Positions 1 to 12,077 of a stretch of 64,000 nucleotides of DNA are shown here, piece after piece. Position 1 is the stretch's first letter. The number at the start of each line of letters is the position of its first letter. The stretch is taken from assembly GCF_020379485.1 (NCBI RefSeq), contig NW_026015503.1:1-64000 (forward strand). Reading direction: 5' to 3'. The translations under genes and the position numbers were made by a program. The stretch comes from Brassica napus. Taxonomy: Eukaryota; Streptophyta; Magnoliopsida; Brassicales; Brassicaceae. Below the pieces are notes generated by a model. It made no database searches, was not told the DNA's origin, and saw only the letters and a list, made by a program, of their open reading frames with translations.

Positions 1-1050
1 TAAATCCCTTCGCGGGAAGCATCAACAGCCATCTGATACTGCACTGCGATGCCTCTGAAGAAAGTACTGAGAATATGTAATTCATTGACTAGGTAAGACT
101 TGAATTTACTGAAGAGCTTCTGAATGACTATGTAGGCTCTTGAGTGAATGTCGCAATCTTGCTCCTCAAGTCTTCAGCACGTGCCTCATCAAGATGTCGC
201 CCCAGGATGTAAGAGATCCTGGTGGTAACTGCTTAAGCCAATACCAAGCCTCTCCAGTAGTGAGTATTTGAAGAGCTTGCAGAATAGGTAGTCCTCAGGG
301 ACTCCATTGACTTTGATAGCAGATATAAGTTCCTCGAACCTCTCCAGATGGTCCACAGGATGCTCGTGAAATAACCCACAGTAGGGTGTCTGTCCACGAG
401 TGTGTAGTACTGCGGCTTCAACTCAAAATCGCCTATCTGGATAGCTGGAGGGCGAATAGCTGATCTGTTGGCATAGAACTGATCCAGCGGTTGTTGTAAT
501 CAGCCAACGTTCTGGGTCGAGCAGCCTCATCTACAGGTTGATCGTTCCTGTAGAATCAGTATCGGGCTCAAGGATTGCAGTCCCCTAAGCATTTTTCTGA
601 CCTGCTGCATTTGCAGATGACCCTCTTGGTCATGCAGGTCTCCATTCTCATCTAGCACAAGAACCAAATAAGCAAACCATGTATCGAAATCAGTATCGTC
701 GATGTTCGGGATGAAGTATCGATGATGTCAAATGGAAGATATCGTTGACGAAAGAGTAGTTTCGGTCGACGGTGGTGAGTGAGTGTCGGTGAGGTGTCGG
801 TTAGAATCGGTGTCTGGATCAACGTGTGGTTGGCGAGTGTTGATCGACGAACTAGCGTTTATTTAATTGATGAGGAGCGTCTTTCTTTATGGATTGAACG
901 TTCCAAGCTTGCAGGATCTGATGAGAATAGCAGTTGAGTTTCCGTATTTGCTTCTTGTACTGCTAGGCATGCACCTGAAAAACAAGAAAAAAAATTATGG
1001 CAGAAAGTGTGTGTAAAGAACTAATCAGACTAAATCTATAGGCGATCAAA
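1..1050 (-). pseudogene. Athila-type gag remnant and leader, entering from window edge
   Basis: Read on the minus strand, about 60-650 matches the gag region of the better preserved Athila-type copy at 44220-44520. The shared peptide QYYTLV followed by a Gly-Tyr/Leu-rich stretch is visible at 421-360, and the nucleotide match continues through the Pro/Ala-rich N-terminal part up to about 650. The reading frame is broken: only a 62-codon piece (421-233) stays open. Positions 650-1050 look like untranslated leader between primer site and gag. Gag packages element RNA in the cytoplasm; this copy cannot do so. The rest of the element lies left of the window. Confidence 0.75.
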
Positions 1051-1070
1051 GCTCCCCGGCAGCGGTGCCA
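1051..1070 (-). other. Retrotransposon primer binding site (tRNA-Asp type)
   Basis: The minus strand reads TGGCACCGCTGCCGGGGAGC, matching the complement of the 3' end of plant tRNA-Asp with two substitutions in the first 18 bases. Athila elements prime from this tRNA. The site lies 2 bases from the LTR end at 1073, which fixes the element's orientation. Confidence 0.8.
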
Positions 1071-1072
1071 AT

Positions 1073-2335
1073 TGGATCTCACTCAAATTACCCTAAGGAG
1101 GAATTAATTATCAAATAAGAGGTTTTATCGTAGTACTTAGAAATCAATCCACAAGGAGCTAGGGAATCTAATAAATCTAATCAGAGTGATTATGCTAGGT
1201 TGATTATATTAAATGTAAAAAAGCATTGTGAGCAAGGTAGTTGCTACGTTGATTTGATTGGTGTTTTTAGATGAAATAGCTAGACTCAGGGTTTATATTC
1301 AAGTATCAGGATTATAATCCTATAGATACTTAATAGTTGTATGCATGATATTATAGAGTTCAAGCTCTTAATAACAAACTGATCGGCGTTCGCTTTCTAG
1401 GTTTGTCTATTGACCAGATGAAGTGTCGATCGATGATTTTAGAGGAATATCGATTGACACACCTTTCGCACGTCGATCATTATTCTATAGGAATATCGAT
1501 CAACGAGCGTTAGTCAAGCTTTACGCACGGGTTGAATAATCCTCACTAGGCTTCCTAGATCAGCTTTCACCTTACTCTAGCAATGATAGCTATTAGGACG
1601 GATTCAGGGTGAGATGCAAGTGATAACTTGAGTCTACAACTCTAGGTCAAGTTCTAGCAAGCTAAACTAGAAACAACATTAATGACAATCCTAATGATGA
1701 ATATCACAACTAGCAATCTATAGTTCGGGCTAATCCATCATAACCTATTTATACCCTAAATCTAACAATAGACTACTCAGACATAGCTAAGAAATTTAAC
1801 AAAAATGATAAGGTAAGAAAAACTGCATAGATAAATAGATAGATAATAATTGAGTTTCAACACAAATCTCTTTGGATCTTCTCTCCAACTCTACTAAAAT
1901 CCAGAAAACCTTTGCTGTGAAAAAAAGAAAAAAAGAAAGAAAGCACCCTTTGCCTCTAACATGTTGGCAAGCTATAAATATTAGTTAAAACACGTCAGGG
2001 TAATCTTGTAAATTGGTGAAGTCTTAGGCTCTAAGTCGGTTTGGACAAAAACGGTTCTTTGCCTCTAACATGTTGGCAAGCTTCTGCGCACTTCGCTGTT
2101 GATCGATGTCACAGGGTGTGCATCGATCGATTATTTCTTCTAAATGTCGACCGCAAGTCTTGCTCGACGGTCAGTCGGATGCTTTCTACATTATCTCCAA
2201 AATGCTCCAAAATGATCAATTTCTTCCAAAACACTCTTGGACCTATAAATAAACTAAATAGACTCTAGAATATATTAACTATTATTAAACACTTATAAAC
2301 CATGGCTAAAAGTGGGTAAAATCAATGGCCTATCG
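1073..2335 (-). mobile_element. Athila-type 5' LTR (minus strand)
   Basis: This 1.26-kb block aligns with the 1.27-kb LTR at 42551-43824 of the plus-strand Athila copy. Shared landmarks include the start (complement of 2300-2335, with CCATGG and TATAAGTG), the CGATCG-rich stretch and the end GAGATCCA next to the primer site. The terminal TG is mutated (the plus strand ends TATCG at 2335). Small open frames inside it (for example 2041-2268) are chance. Confidence 0.8.
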
Positions 2336-3288
2336 TTATCTAATGTCTAGATCTAAGATCTCAGCTGTCGCTTGTTGATCTCTAGAAAGTACCGATTGAC
2401 GATTCTATATGAATGTCGATCGATACACCTTTTGCCCGTCGATCTCTATATCTAAAATCAACCTTCTAGCACGCTTTGCAAACAGGTTAGATAAGTTCTC
2501 TAATCTCCTAGACCAACTTCAGTGTGTATCTAGCTAATTAGATCATACTAGCTTAGTTTCAGGCAATTAACCAACATTCCGCTTGCGCCAATTAAACCTC
2601 AGATCTAAGTTTAGGATTAATCCTAGACTTAGCATAAGAGCAACTAGATGATGAACTATTTAAAACATCCTAACAACAGTTCATATTAACAATACATTGA
2701 TCACCCTTTGAAGAATTATAATCTAACAATAAGACTACTCAGACATATTGATAGAACATGGTCATGATGGTCTGAATAATACTTAAATGAAATGAGTATG
2801 AAAAGTAAACAAGACAGAGTAAAGAAACAAGGGAGTTCAAGATCTTCTCTGTAATGAAGTTCAGATCTCTCTCTCCTATTCTAAGCTCTCTAAGGTATCA
2901 AGTGTGCCTCCTCTTCAAGTGTGTGACAATGGTGGAAGAATTTTCAAGAAGGTCTGTCTCTCAAATGATACAAAACCCTAATAAATAGTCTAAAATACGG
3001 CAAGAGACTTAAGATGTAATAACTTGGAGTTTTGGGTAAAACTTGTGATTTCCTTAAATGTTGATTCTCGCGGATGGTTCGCCTTCGATCGACATCGATA
3101 GTGATCCGTCGATGCTGGAAGCGATTTGTTGATCGATGTTTATCTTCAATAATTGATCCGCTTTAGTTATTTCAGCATAACTCTCAAAAAGGTTCCAAAA
3201 TACCCCAGAATCATCATTTTTCTCAAATGAGTACCTAAACCTGTAAAAGCTCTGAAAAGACTCCAAATGCATATAAAAGACTCAAAAA

Positions 3289-3320
<32 letters not shown>

Positions 3321-3355
3321 CATGTTCTAAAGTAGGTAAAATCTATGATATATCA
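2336..3355 (-). mobile_element. Second, truncated Athila-type LTR
   Basis: Directly abutting the first LTR, this block again ends on the plus strand with an LTR start (complement TGATATATCATAG at 3355-3343) and carries the same CGATCG-type motifs (2420-2450, 3080-3140). Its left end corresponds to a point about 300 bp inside the neighbouring LTR, so its 3' part is missing. It is either a fragment of an older element into which the first inserted, or a recombination product. Confidence 0.6.
3289..3320. repeat. (AC)n(AT)n microsatellite
   Basis: A run of AC dinucleotides passes directly into AT dinucleotides near the start of the truncated LTR. The equivalent place in the LTR at 47345 carries a (TA)16 run, so this LTR position seems prone to dinucleotide expansion. 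Confidence 0.9.
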
Positions 3356-3578
3356 TATACTTCAAGTGACGTATACTAGCTCTATTTTTTAAGTTGACGT
3401 CATTTGAAGTCTATTCTATTAGATATTTTTTTAATCTCAAAATATATACATTAAAACATGAAATAAACTTAAATATAAAAGCTTTAAAATATAATTTATG
3501 ATACAAAATATTAATAAATTAAAAACATAGTGTTTGAATATGTAACTTTATTTAAATATTAATAAAACTAGATTCTTT

Positions 3579-3597
3579 AACCGCGCTACGCGCGGTT
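3579..3597 (-). other. Helitron 3' terminal hairpin
   Basis: AACCGCGC and GCGCGGTT form a perfect 8-bp stem with a TAC loop, 7 bases from the terminal CTAG. Position and GC content match the transposition terminator hairpin of plant Helitrons. Confidence 0.8.
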
Positions 3598-3905
3598 TAT
3601 ATTTTGTATTGTTTTTTGCATTTATTTTTAAAATTCGTTTACTTTATGTAATTTTATTTATTGAACTCAATTATTTTGTCCTACAATTTTACGTGTTACT
3701 TGTAATTTTAAAATTTATAACTTTGCATATTTATCTATTCCTTTAAAATAGTGGTCTGTTATTTGGATCATTGTGATCTGAAAATTTTCTATTATTTGAA
3801 CATATTATTCAATATACTACGTGGGCATTTACACGCGAATGATATGGTATAATTTGGTAAAAATTGTCATTTTGTATGTATATTTTTGCATTCTAGATTG
3901 TATTT

Positions 3906-5094
3906 AGTGTAAATTTAGAATATATTCTTGTCTGACACATTTAAACCAAATGTTTTTTACTATGCTTTGCATATATTTTGTAGTACAGAGTTTTCTATTT
4001 TTATTTTTTATTTTTGAAAAAGGCTTAAGTTTTTATTTTTAGTTTCTCAAATGTATCATGGATTTATGTGTTGTAAAATAGGTTTCCATCATACGAGACC
4101 AAAAAAGAATAACATGATTAACACAATAAAGATGAGAATGTAGTGTATGGTTATTTTATTTCCTTTTGTAAACTAAATATTACATCTAAAATTAGCAGGA
4201 TTCCAAATTATAAGAAGTGATACCTTTGGCTAAGATTCAGCGAAAGAGTTATAAAGAGAGAAACAACGGAAGTTGAAACGTCATCGTCTCTCATCTTGCA
4301 AGGATCAACGAAGGGAACTAAGTTTTAAAAATGGAGTTTCTTAAATGTAGGATAAAGGCAATTTCAGAGACTTCAATAAGAACAATGAAAATGAAATGTT
4401 TTATTGGATTCAATAAATAGTGACATGGCGAAAAATCATATTTCATTGGCTAATTTAATTTGCTGAGGTGGATAGGTTCAATGAAGCTTATATTCCCCTT
4501 TTAATAGTGTAAATTTAGAATATATTCTTGTCTGATACATTTAAACCAAATGTTTTTACTATGTTCTGCATATATTTTGTAGTACAGAGTTTTCTATTTT
4601 TATTTTTTATTTTGAAAAAAGCTTAAGCTTTTATTTTTAGTTTCTCAAATATATCATGGATTATGTGTTGTAAAATAGGTTTCCATCATATGAAACCAAA
4701 AAAGAATAACATGATTAACACAATAAGATGAGAATGTAGTGTATGGTTATTTTATTTCGTTTTGTAAACTAAATATTACTTCTAAAATTTAGCAGGATTC
4801 CAAATTATAGTGATACCTTTGGCTAAAATTCGGCAAAATAGCTATAAAGAGAAAACAACGGAAGTTGAAACGTCATCGTCTCTCATCTTGCAAGGATCAA
4901 CGAAGGGAATTAAGTTTAAAAAAAAAGGTTCTTAAATGCAGGATAACGGCAATTTCAGAGAGTTCAATAAGAACAATGAAAATGAAGTGTTTTATTGGAT
5001 TCAATAAATAGTGACATGGCAAAAAAATCATATTTCATTAGATGATTTAATTGGCTGAGGTGGATAGGCTCAGATATTTCCCTTTTAATAGAGT
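3906..5094. repeat. 600-bp tandem direct duplication inside the Helitron
   Basis: Copy one (3906-4505) and copy two (4506-about 5094) both start AGTGTAAATTTAGAATATAT and both run to a CCTTTTAATAG end, with a shared middle (for example GGAAGTTGAAACGTCATCG). Differences are scattered substitutions and short indels, about 90% or more identity by eye. Each unit ends with a Helitron-head-like sequence. Confidence 0.9.
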
Positions 5095-5098
5095 AAGA

Positions 5099-7370
5099 TA
5101 CACACATTTAATATATATAGATGTAAATATTATATTTTTGGGAGGAGCAGATAAAAATCATGGAATAAAATACATGAAAATTAAGATAAAATATTTAAAA
5201 AAATATAGAACAAAAAGATTTAAGTATATTTTTGTAAACTTCCAATGAAGTCTGCTTAAAATTACATGTCTACTCTATCAGCTAATTATTAGATCTGAAA
5301 GATCTGTACATTTAGAAATGTGAAAATTATTTTTAAATCTGAAAAAATTCAAAAATAAAATTTATAAGATAAAATAGTACCAAAGTAAATACATAGAGTT
5401 TGAATGTATAACTTTATTTGAATATAAGCAAAAAAATACATATTTAAAATCTATAGATCTATAACTTACATTTTTAGAGGGGAAGATGAAAACCATGAAT
5501 GATATTACCTACAAAAATAAGAAAATATTGTGAGAAAGACATGAGAAAATATTAACAATGAAAGACTTTTAGAGATAAGGGAGAGTTTTAAAGATAAGTG
5601 ATAGAGTTTTAGAAACTTTTGCAACCATTTTAAAGAGAGATTGTGTAAATTTATTTATCTAAGGAGAAAACAAATTGTAACTAGGTTAAAATTTACGACA
5701 CTTTAAACTTCTTTTGAAACTCTGTATATACTTTTTTGGAAGTCTAGTATGATAAAGTAATTATTGTTGTGTATTCTTTATTATTTTAATAATTTAATAT
5801 ATTATCTTAAACTGTTGAATATTATAATTTAAATTTATTCATACAAAAAATAAATTAATCAAAATTATTTTGATTTTTTAACCTCAAATTGTTTCTGTTT
5901 TTGTTGAGTTACAAATTAGTCTACAATAAAATTGTTTTTGTTCTTTATTGTAATAGAAAAATTAATATATAAATTTATTTTTTTCATTTTTTACTCTTCT
6001 AACAGTTTTAATATATGATATCACATTAGGTTAAAGTTATTGAGTTTAAGTTGGTTTAGTTAAAATTAACTTAGTTAAATCCGGTTGGATTAAATTGCTA
6101 CCGATGAGTATACTTCTTTATAAGTCTACAACGGTATTTTCTATTTTATTTATTGTTTTAATTTTAATATATTATTTACAAAATTAATTTATTTTTAATA
6201 GTTATAATATATAATTTCATATTATTATTCATAAAGTAATAATTATTCCGGAAACACCATTAAAGTATATTAAAAAAAGTATACAATGAAGTACACTTTA
6301 TTGTACGTCTACTATACCCTAAACCACAAATCTTAAATTCTAAATATTTGCTTGATGATAAAAAAAAGTCTCAATTATTTTATCAAATATCATAATATAC
6401 AAAATATAAACTACTAAACATTAATATGTAAATTTAACTCAATAAAACAAAAATCTCAATCTAAAATCTAAACCTAAGAAATCTAACCATAAAAGACTTA
6501 ACATGTTATAACCTTTTTGCTAAACCATGAACATTGTCTAACACATGACTACCAAATTAATATATATATTTTTTAAAATTGTTCAATTGTATAATTTTTT
6601 AATTTATTTACTTCATATTAACCATTATATTGATTAATTAAAAATTTCACAACAATTATTTTTATACAATTTTAAATTTCATTTATTAGAAAAATTTACG
6701 ATGTAGACTACACAATAAATCTACATATTAGATTTCTTAGGAGCTCTATATAGGTATAGGCTTTTTCTATTACGTGTAACCTTCCGAATGACAGAAGTGT
6801 AAAAGAAAATTATTGTCTGTATAAGTGGGAAATATATAATAGCTATATAAATATGTATATGTATACAGCTAGCTAGCATTGGCATTCAATCTAGCGAGAA
6901 AGCAAATGCATGGACTTCAGCGAGTGTGTCTCATATAATGCTATTTTAACTTTTAACCTAAAAAGCAAACTCTCTCTTTCTCACTCTTTTTGCTTCCACC
7001 AGATTACAAAATACCAATCGCGAGAGTCAATAAAGCACTAGACAAACAACTAATCAAATACGAACCACAGCATGTACGTTGATGCCTATTTAACACATTC
7101 AAAAATTAAGATCGGAAAATACAAACTTTGTAAACAAAATTACTGCTACATTATTATCATTTTATAAATGTACAAAATTATCAAAACAAAAAGTCTTACA
7201 ACTTAACATATAAGTTTGCATATATCATATATGTTATATGGAACTGACGACCTGTTGTTGTTATAAGAATTTAATTTTTTATAATTAGAATATACTATTG
7301 TTCTTTAGTCGTCAGAACAGTGTTTTTAGAATATTTTAAAGGAAATTAAATTGTATATTAATCACAAATG
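5099..7370. other. AT-rich intergenic DNA, nothing recognised
   Basis: More than 2 kb of strongly AT-rich sequence with no open frame over about 65 codons and no terminal repeats that I could pair. No RNA gene was seen. Short stretches (6740-7010) are less AT-biased and carry TATA-like strings, but nothing supports a gene there. Confidence 0.6.
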
Positions 7371-8328
7371 AACCTTTTTTTCGACAAAATGTAAATTTAT
7401 TTCATAGAAATGGCATTGAGATACAAGAAAGACTTGAATCTAAATCTGCTAAGACTTAGCAATGAGCTATCTAAGAATCCTCCAAAGAAAATATAAAAAA
7501 ATTCTTAAACACAAGGTTAGGCTTAAACTTATTCATGGTGAACAATTTAAGGCTAATAAAAGACACATATATCAGCTATCGGCCACCCGGTTGGCAAAGT
7601 TTAGACGCTGTCGAAACCGCAAAAAGCCAAGATGCCATTTGAGAGGTCAGTATAGACACAATCCAGAAGGAGGCATCACAACACAGATAGGCGGAGGCGG
7701 TTAGGGCTCCCGGACCTGGCCATCGCAAGGTGAAGTTGACTCCAAAACTGACCAAACTCCAGAAGCTTAAGAAGGAGGTACATGTAGATCCAAAAGGACA
7801 AGAGCAAAAACATTCATTGAAACACAAATAGACTCTTGCAATGCAGGCGGAGGTTTACACTTTCTACTCCTGCTCCATCACGTAGAAGATATGTTAAAGC
7901 AAGATTCCAAGAGGCAGAGTACATCGACCCCAGCTTCTTTCCGGAGGCTTGAAGAACAGGAATCACGATACTCCACAGAACAAGGCAGCGACAAATTGGT
8001 GACTGAAGACATCGAAACATACACACCAGAACGGGCTAGTCCTCAAGACCCTAGGCGAATCAAATTACAAAATGAAGACACGAGACACACCTTGAAGCTC
8101 GCTGAGGTAAGCTGACAACTAGACCAGGAACAGAGGTCCTCGGCGACAACCTCCAAACACCTGTTTACTTCAGCTGAAGATGAGAAGCTCTGACAACAAC
8201 TCAAAGGAGAGCAAACACAGGAAAGCGGGAGCAAGGCTCAAACTAGAGTGAGATAGGAGGCAGCGATGCTCCTCGTCACCGTAGTCAAAGCTCAGCAATC
8301 GTAGATCTGACCTAGATCTAGATCTGAA
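7371..8328 (-). mobile_element. Retroposon-like sequence, 3' portion
   Basis: The base composition rises sharply here relative to the AT-rich left flank. On the minus strand it ends ACATTTTGTCGAAAAAAA (7387-7370), a tail typical of plant non-LTR retroposons. Only short overlapping open frames exist on both strands, none resembling a known protein. It is interrupted at 8328 by the Ty3 element; removing that element joins it to 16184 and beyond. A Sadhu-like non-autonomous retroposon is one possibility, but I cannot assign a family. Confidence 0.45.
8324..8328. repeat. Target site duplication of Reina-like element (left)
   Basis: CTGAA immediately before the 5' LTR equals CTGAA at 16184-16188 immediately after the 3' LTR, as expected for a 5-bp Ty3 integrase duplication. 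Confidence 0.9.
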
Positions 8329-8671
8329 TGATACAGAGAAAGCTTGTGACACGTATGAGAAGATGAGAGGAGGAAGAGTAGCCGCTGAGAGTTGTTACAA
8401 ACGGACTCGTGAGGGACACGTGGCGTCCTTGGAGTGGAGCAGCTATAATTCGGTTAGAAACAGAGTATAAATTGAGCTAGTGTAGCTTCTTTTGGATTCA
8501 TTCAGAAATTGAGTTGTAAAACCTCTTATCCATTTGGAATTCTAATAAACAGTTCTTACTTGGTTCATAGAGGATTTAGATCTTTCTTCTTCACAGATCT
8601 ATTACTCTTGAGCTGCGGTTTGGTATTTATTGAACACTAGATCGATCATAGAGGAGCTTTATCCTCTATCT
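8329..8671 (+). mobile_element. 5' LTR of Reina-like element
   Basis: It starts TGATACAG and closely matches the 342-bp 3' LTR. It contains a TATAAA at about 8466 and AATAAA at about 8543, plausible promoter and polyadenylation signals. Its final base differs from the CA expected: the 3' copy ends TATCA, this one TATCT. Confidence 0.9.
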
Positions 8672-8672
8672 G

Positions 8673-8680
8673 TGGTATCA
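8673..8680 (+). other. Primer binding site (initiator tRNA-Met type)
   Basis: TGGTATCA directly after the 5' LTR is the usual complement of the 3' end of initiator tRNA-Met used by many plant LTR retrotransposons. Confidence 0.8.
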
Positions 8681-8724
8681 TAGACTTCTTTCCTCGGAAA
8701 CAGAAGCTGCGGTGATCGGAAACG

Positions 8725-9713
8725 ATGGCGGAGACGAGATGTCAAGCTTTATTGAAAGGAGCGGGTTCGAAGGAGCTGGATGGGGTGATTGCGAACAGAT
8801 TCGACGCGATCGAGAGAGAGATGAGAGATATGAACGAGAAAAGGAAAGAAGAATCGCGTCAGATCATGCTTACTCTTGAGAAGTTAATGAATCAGACGCA
8901 GCATCCATCAACGAGTCAGACGTTTGAGATGGGAGAAAATCATCGCCGATCGAAGAATCATACGGAACCAAATAGATCGAATCATCAATATCATCAGTCG
9001 AATCACTCTGGTATGACAAAGATGACGAAGATTGATTTTCCGAAATTTGATGGAAGTAAATTCAAAGAATGGTTGGAAAAAGCAGAACAATTCTTTGTGA
9101 TTGATATGACACCGGAGGAGAAAAAAGTTGGGATTGCATCAATACATTTTGTCGATGAAGCGGCTACTTGGCATCTGGCGTTGGTACAAGAAGATATAGA
9201 TGCAGTAGTGTTGAGTAGCTGGCGTGAGTATAAGATCAGACTCAAGAACGTTTTGAGGAGATTTTGGATGATCTGATGGCGGGATTAAAAGATCTGAAGG
9301 AAACAACGAGCATTATTGAGTACAATGCGAAGTTTGAGCTAATCAGAACACGTTTGAAGTTACCCGAAGAGTATTTGTTGAGTGCTTACCTTGCAGGCAT
9401 TCGTCTGGACACTCAGATGCATGTAAGGATGTTTACTCCACAATCAACACGTCAGTGTTTTGTGCTAGGAAGACTATACGAGAAAGCACACCCACAAAGC
9501 GAAGTGAGAAGCAATGGGGGATTTGTGAAGCAACATTCAAACTATAATCATCTGAAGAAGCCAATGCCGGAGAAAAAGGAAGAAGTGCAAAAGCCAAAGG
9601 AGAATAATGGAAGATTGGTGTTGTTTCTCTCACAGACAGAGATGAATGAGAGAAGGGCTAAAGGATTGTGCTATTATTGTGATGAGAAATATTCGTTTGC
9701 ACATGCACAATAG
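8725..9713 (+). pseudogene. gag of Reina-like element (frameshifted)
   Basis: The first frame (8725-9276, 183 codons) has a coiled-coil-like charged N-terminus (residues 25-60) and the retrotransposon gag core with IDFPKFDG at about residue 107 and a W-containing AATWHLAL stretch. The reading continues in another frame from about 9264 to 9713. The second piece ends in a partial zinc knuckle (CYYCDEKYSFAHA) whose last cysteine is lost to a stop codon. Gag would form the particle that carries element RNA. Frameshift and stop make it non-functional. Confidence 0.85.
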
Positions 9714-9758
9714 CATAAGAAACCACAGTTCTACTCTTTGGATGGCACAAATTAAGAG

Positions 9759-10178
9759 TTGAATGAGGAGATGGTAGAAGTAATGGAAGAGGAGGAGAGT
9801 GAATTAGCTCAGATATCAGTCAATGCGATTGCAGGAATCACAGACTATACAACTATGAAGGTGAAGGGAACTCATGGGAAGAAGACCATATATGTACTGA
9901 TTGATTCCGGATCTACACACAATTTCATTGATGTGAAGATTGCGAATTTGTTGGGATGCAAGTTGCAAGAAGCAGGAAGAGCTAGAGTATCAGTGGCAGA
10001 TGGTACTAAGATCAACGTTTGCGGCAAAGTAGAGAAGTTTCAATGGAACTTCCAAGGTCATAACTTCACAACAGACTTTATGGTGATTCCTTTGGGAGGT
10101 CATGACATTGTCTTAGGAGTTCAATGGTTGGCAATGCTGGGGCCAATCACATGGGACTTTCAGAAGCTGACAATGTAG
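9759..10178 (+). pseudogene. Aspartic protease domain of Reina-like element
   Basis: The retropepsin-type active site is seen as LIDSGSTHNF at about residues 47-56, and a second conserved stretch IVLGVQWL at about residues 115-123. Protease matures the gag-pol polyprotein. The segment is cut from gag by stops near 9712 and 9753 and from the reverse transcriptase by a TAG at 10176, so these domains form one broken polyprotein. The start shown is simply the first ATG in the open stretch. Confidence 0.85.
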
Positions 10179-10199
10179 TTTAAGTGGGATCAAAAGAAG

Positions 10200-12077
10200 G
10201 TGATACTAAATGGTATAACTGCAGGGTCAGTAAGAGAGATTAAAGCGAGAAATATGGAGAGTTCAAGAGAATCTGATATGCAACTGCGTATGATCTACGC
10301 TTATGAAGAGAGCACTGTTGAACCATTCCAACTCAGACTGATGCATTCGGAGGGGAGTTCAGCTTTGGTATCAGACAAGATACAGCAACTGGTTCTCAAA
10401 TATGGGGATATATTCGAGGAACCAAATACACTACCACCATTTAGAGACAATCATAATCACAAGATTGTCCTAAAGGATGGATCTGACCCGGTGAATCAAC
10501 GGCCTTATAGGTATGCAGTTCATCAGAAGAATGAGATTGACAAGATGGTACGAAAGTTGTTGAAGGCGGGGACAATTCAACCTAGTGCTAGCCCGTATGC
10601 ATCTCCTGTGGTTTTGGTGAAAAAGAAAGACAACACTTGGAGGCTATGTGTGGATTACAGAAAGTTGAATAACATGACTATCAAGGATCGGTTTCCGATT
10701 CCACTCATTGAAGACTTGATGGATGAATTGGGAGGATCAATGATATACTCAAATATTGACTTGAGGGCAGGCTATCATCAGGTGAGAATGGAGCCAGATG
10801 ACATGCAGAAAACGGCTTTTAGAACTCACACAGGCCATTATGAGTATTTGGTAATGCCTTTTGGCTTAACCAATGCACCGGCTACATTCCAAGGGTTGAT
10901 GAATCATGTTTTCAGAGAGTATCTCAGAAAGTTTGTTTTGATATTCTTTGATGACATACTGATATACAGTTCATCAGAAGAAGAGCATGTGAAGCATTTG
11001 GAAGAAGTATTTCAGACGATGAGATTGAATAAAATGTTTGCCAAGAGAAGCAAATGTGAGTTTGGCACAGACAGAGTGGAATATTTGGGACACTTCATCC
11101 AAGCTAGTGGGGTTTCAACAGATCCAAGGAAGGTCAAAGCTGTGAGTGAGTGGCCAGTACCAAAAAATCTAAAAATGTTGAGAGGGTTCCTGGGATTAGC
11201 TGGTTATTACCGACGTTATGTGGAGCGTTTTGGGATAAAAGCTCGACCCTTGACAGCTCTCACTAAGAAGGAGGGTTTTTGTTGGAATGAGGAAGTACAG
11301 TTGGCTTTGGATGAATTGAAGACAAGTCTCTGCAACGCTCCTGTTCTAGCATTACCACAATTTGATAAACCATTCGTTGTGGAGACAGATGCTTGTGGTA
11401 ATGGTATAGGCGCGGTACTGATGCAAGGAGGACACCCTTTAGCTTATATCAGTCGCCAATTGAAAGGGAAACAATTACATATGTCCATCTATGAAAAGGA
11501 GCTATTGGCAGTTGTATATGTAGTACATAAGTGGTGTCATTATCTTTTGACAAATCATTTTGTCATTAGAACTGATCAGCGGAGCCTTAAATAACTCTTG
11601 GAACAGAGGCTTAACACGCCAATTCAGCAACAATGGTTACCTAAGTTGCTTGAATTTAACTATGAGATACAATACAAACAAGGAAAAGATAATGTAGCAG
11701 CAGATGCACTATCAAGGGTTGAAGGATCAGAGATACTACATATGGCAATGACAGTCTTGGAGTGTGATTTGATGAAGCAAATTAAAGACTGTTATGAAGA
11801 AGATGCAGCAGTTAAGCAGTTTATTGAGAACTTGAAACAAAATCCTCAGGTTAAGAAGCATTTTTCATTGTCTCAGGAAATTCTCAGAAGAAAGAATAAG
11901 ATTGCGATTCCTCAAAGTGTGACATTACGAAACTCAATATTGGACTGGCTTCATTGCTCAGGACAAGGTGGTCACTCGGGAAGAGATGTCATAGTGCAAC
12001 GAGTGCGAAGTTTATTCTACTGGAAAGGTTTAATAAAGGACATACAATCTTATTTGCGGAGTTGTTTGGTTTGTTAG
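10200..12077 (+). pseudogene. Reverse transcriptase, RNase H and integrase zinc-binding region
   Basis: The long open stretch 10200-11594 (464 codons) contains the Ty3 reverse transcriptase: VDYRKLN, IDLRAGYHQV, the FFDD catalytic box in IFFDDILIYS, and YLGHFI. The RNase H domain begins at VETDACGNGIGA. A single TAA at 11592 interrupts RNase H; the same frame resumes at 11598 with ADALSR and then the HHCC integrase zinc finger (HSGRDVIVQRV and a terminal CLVC). Another stop follows the CLVC at 12075. Length and order are normal for the family; only point mutations break it. Confidence 0.9.

Larger units (their letters stand above)
3568..5098 (-). mobile_element. Non-autonomous Helitron
   Basis: The minus strand begins with TC at 5098 followed by a CTATTAAAAGGG-like head, and ends with CTAG at 3571-3568 preceded by a GC-rich hairpin. 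The flanks are A at the 5' side and T at the 3' side, as expected for rolling-circle insertion between A and T. No replicase/helicase coding is visible, so it would depend on an autonomous copy. About 3906-5094 is a tandem duplication, which makes the element longer than one unit would be. Confidence 0.75.

Noticed and set aside
7462..8352. Several 60-83 codon frames on both strands as possible small genes
   Set aside because: They overlap each other in a retroposon-like block, have no recognisable domain and no conserved start context.
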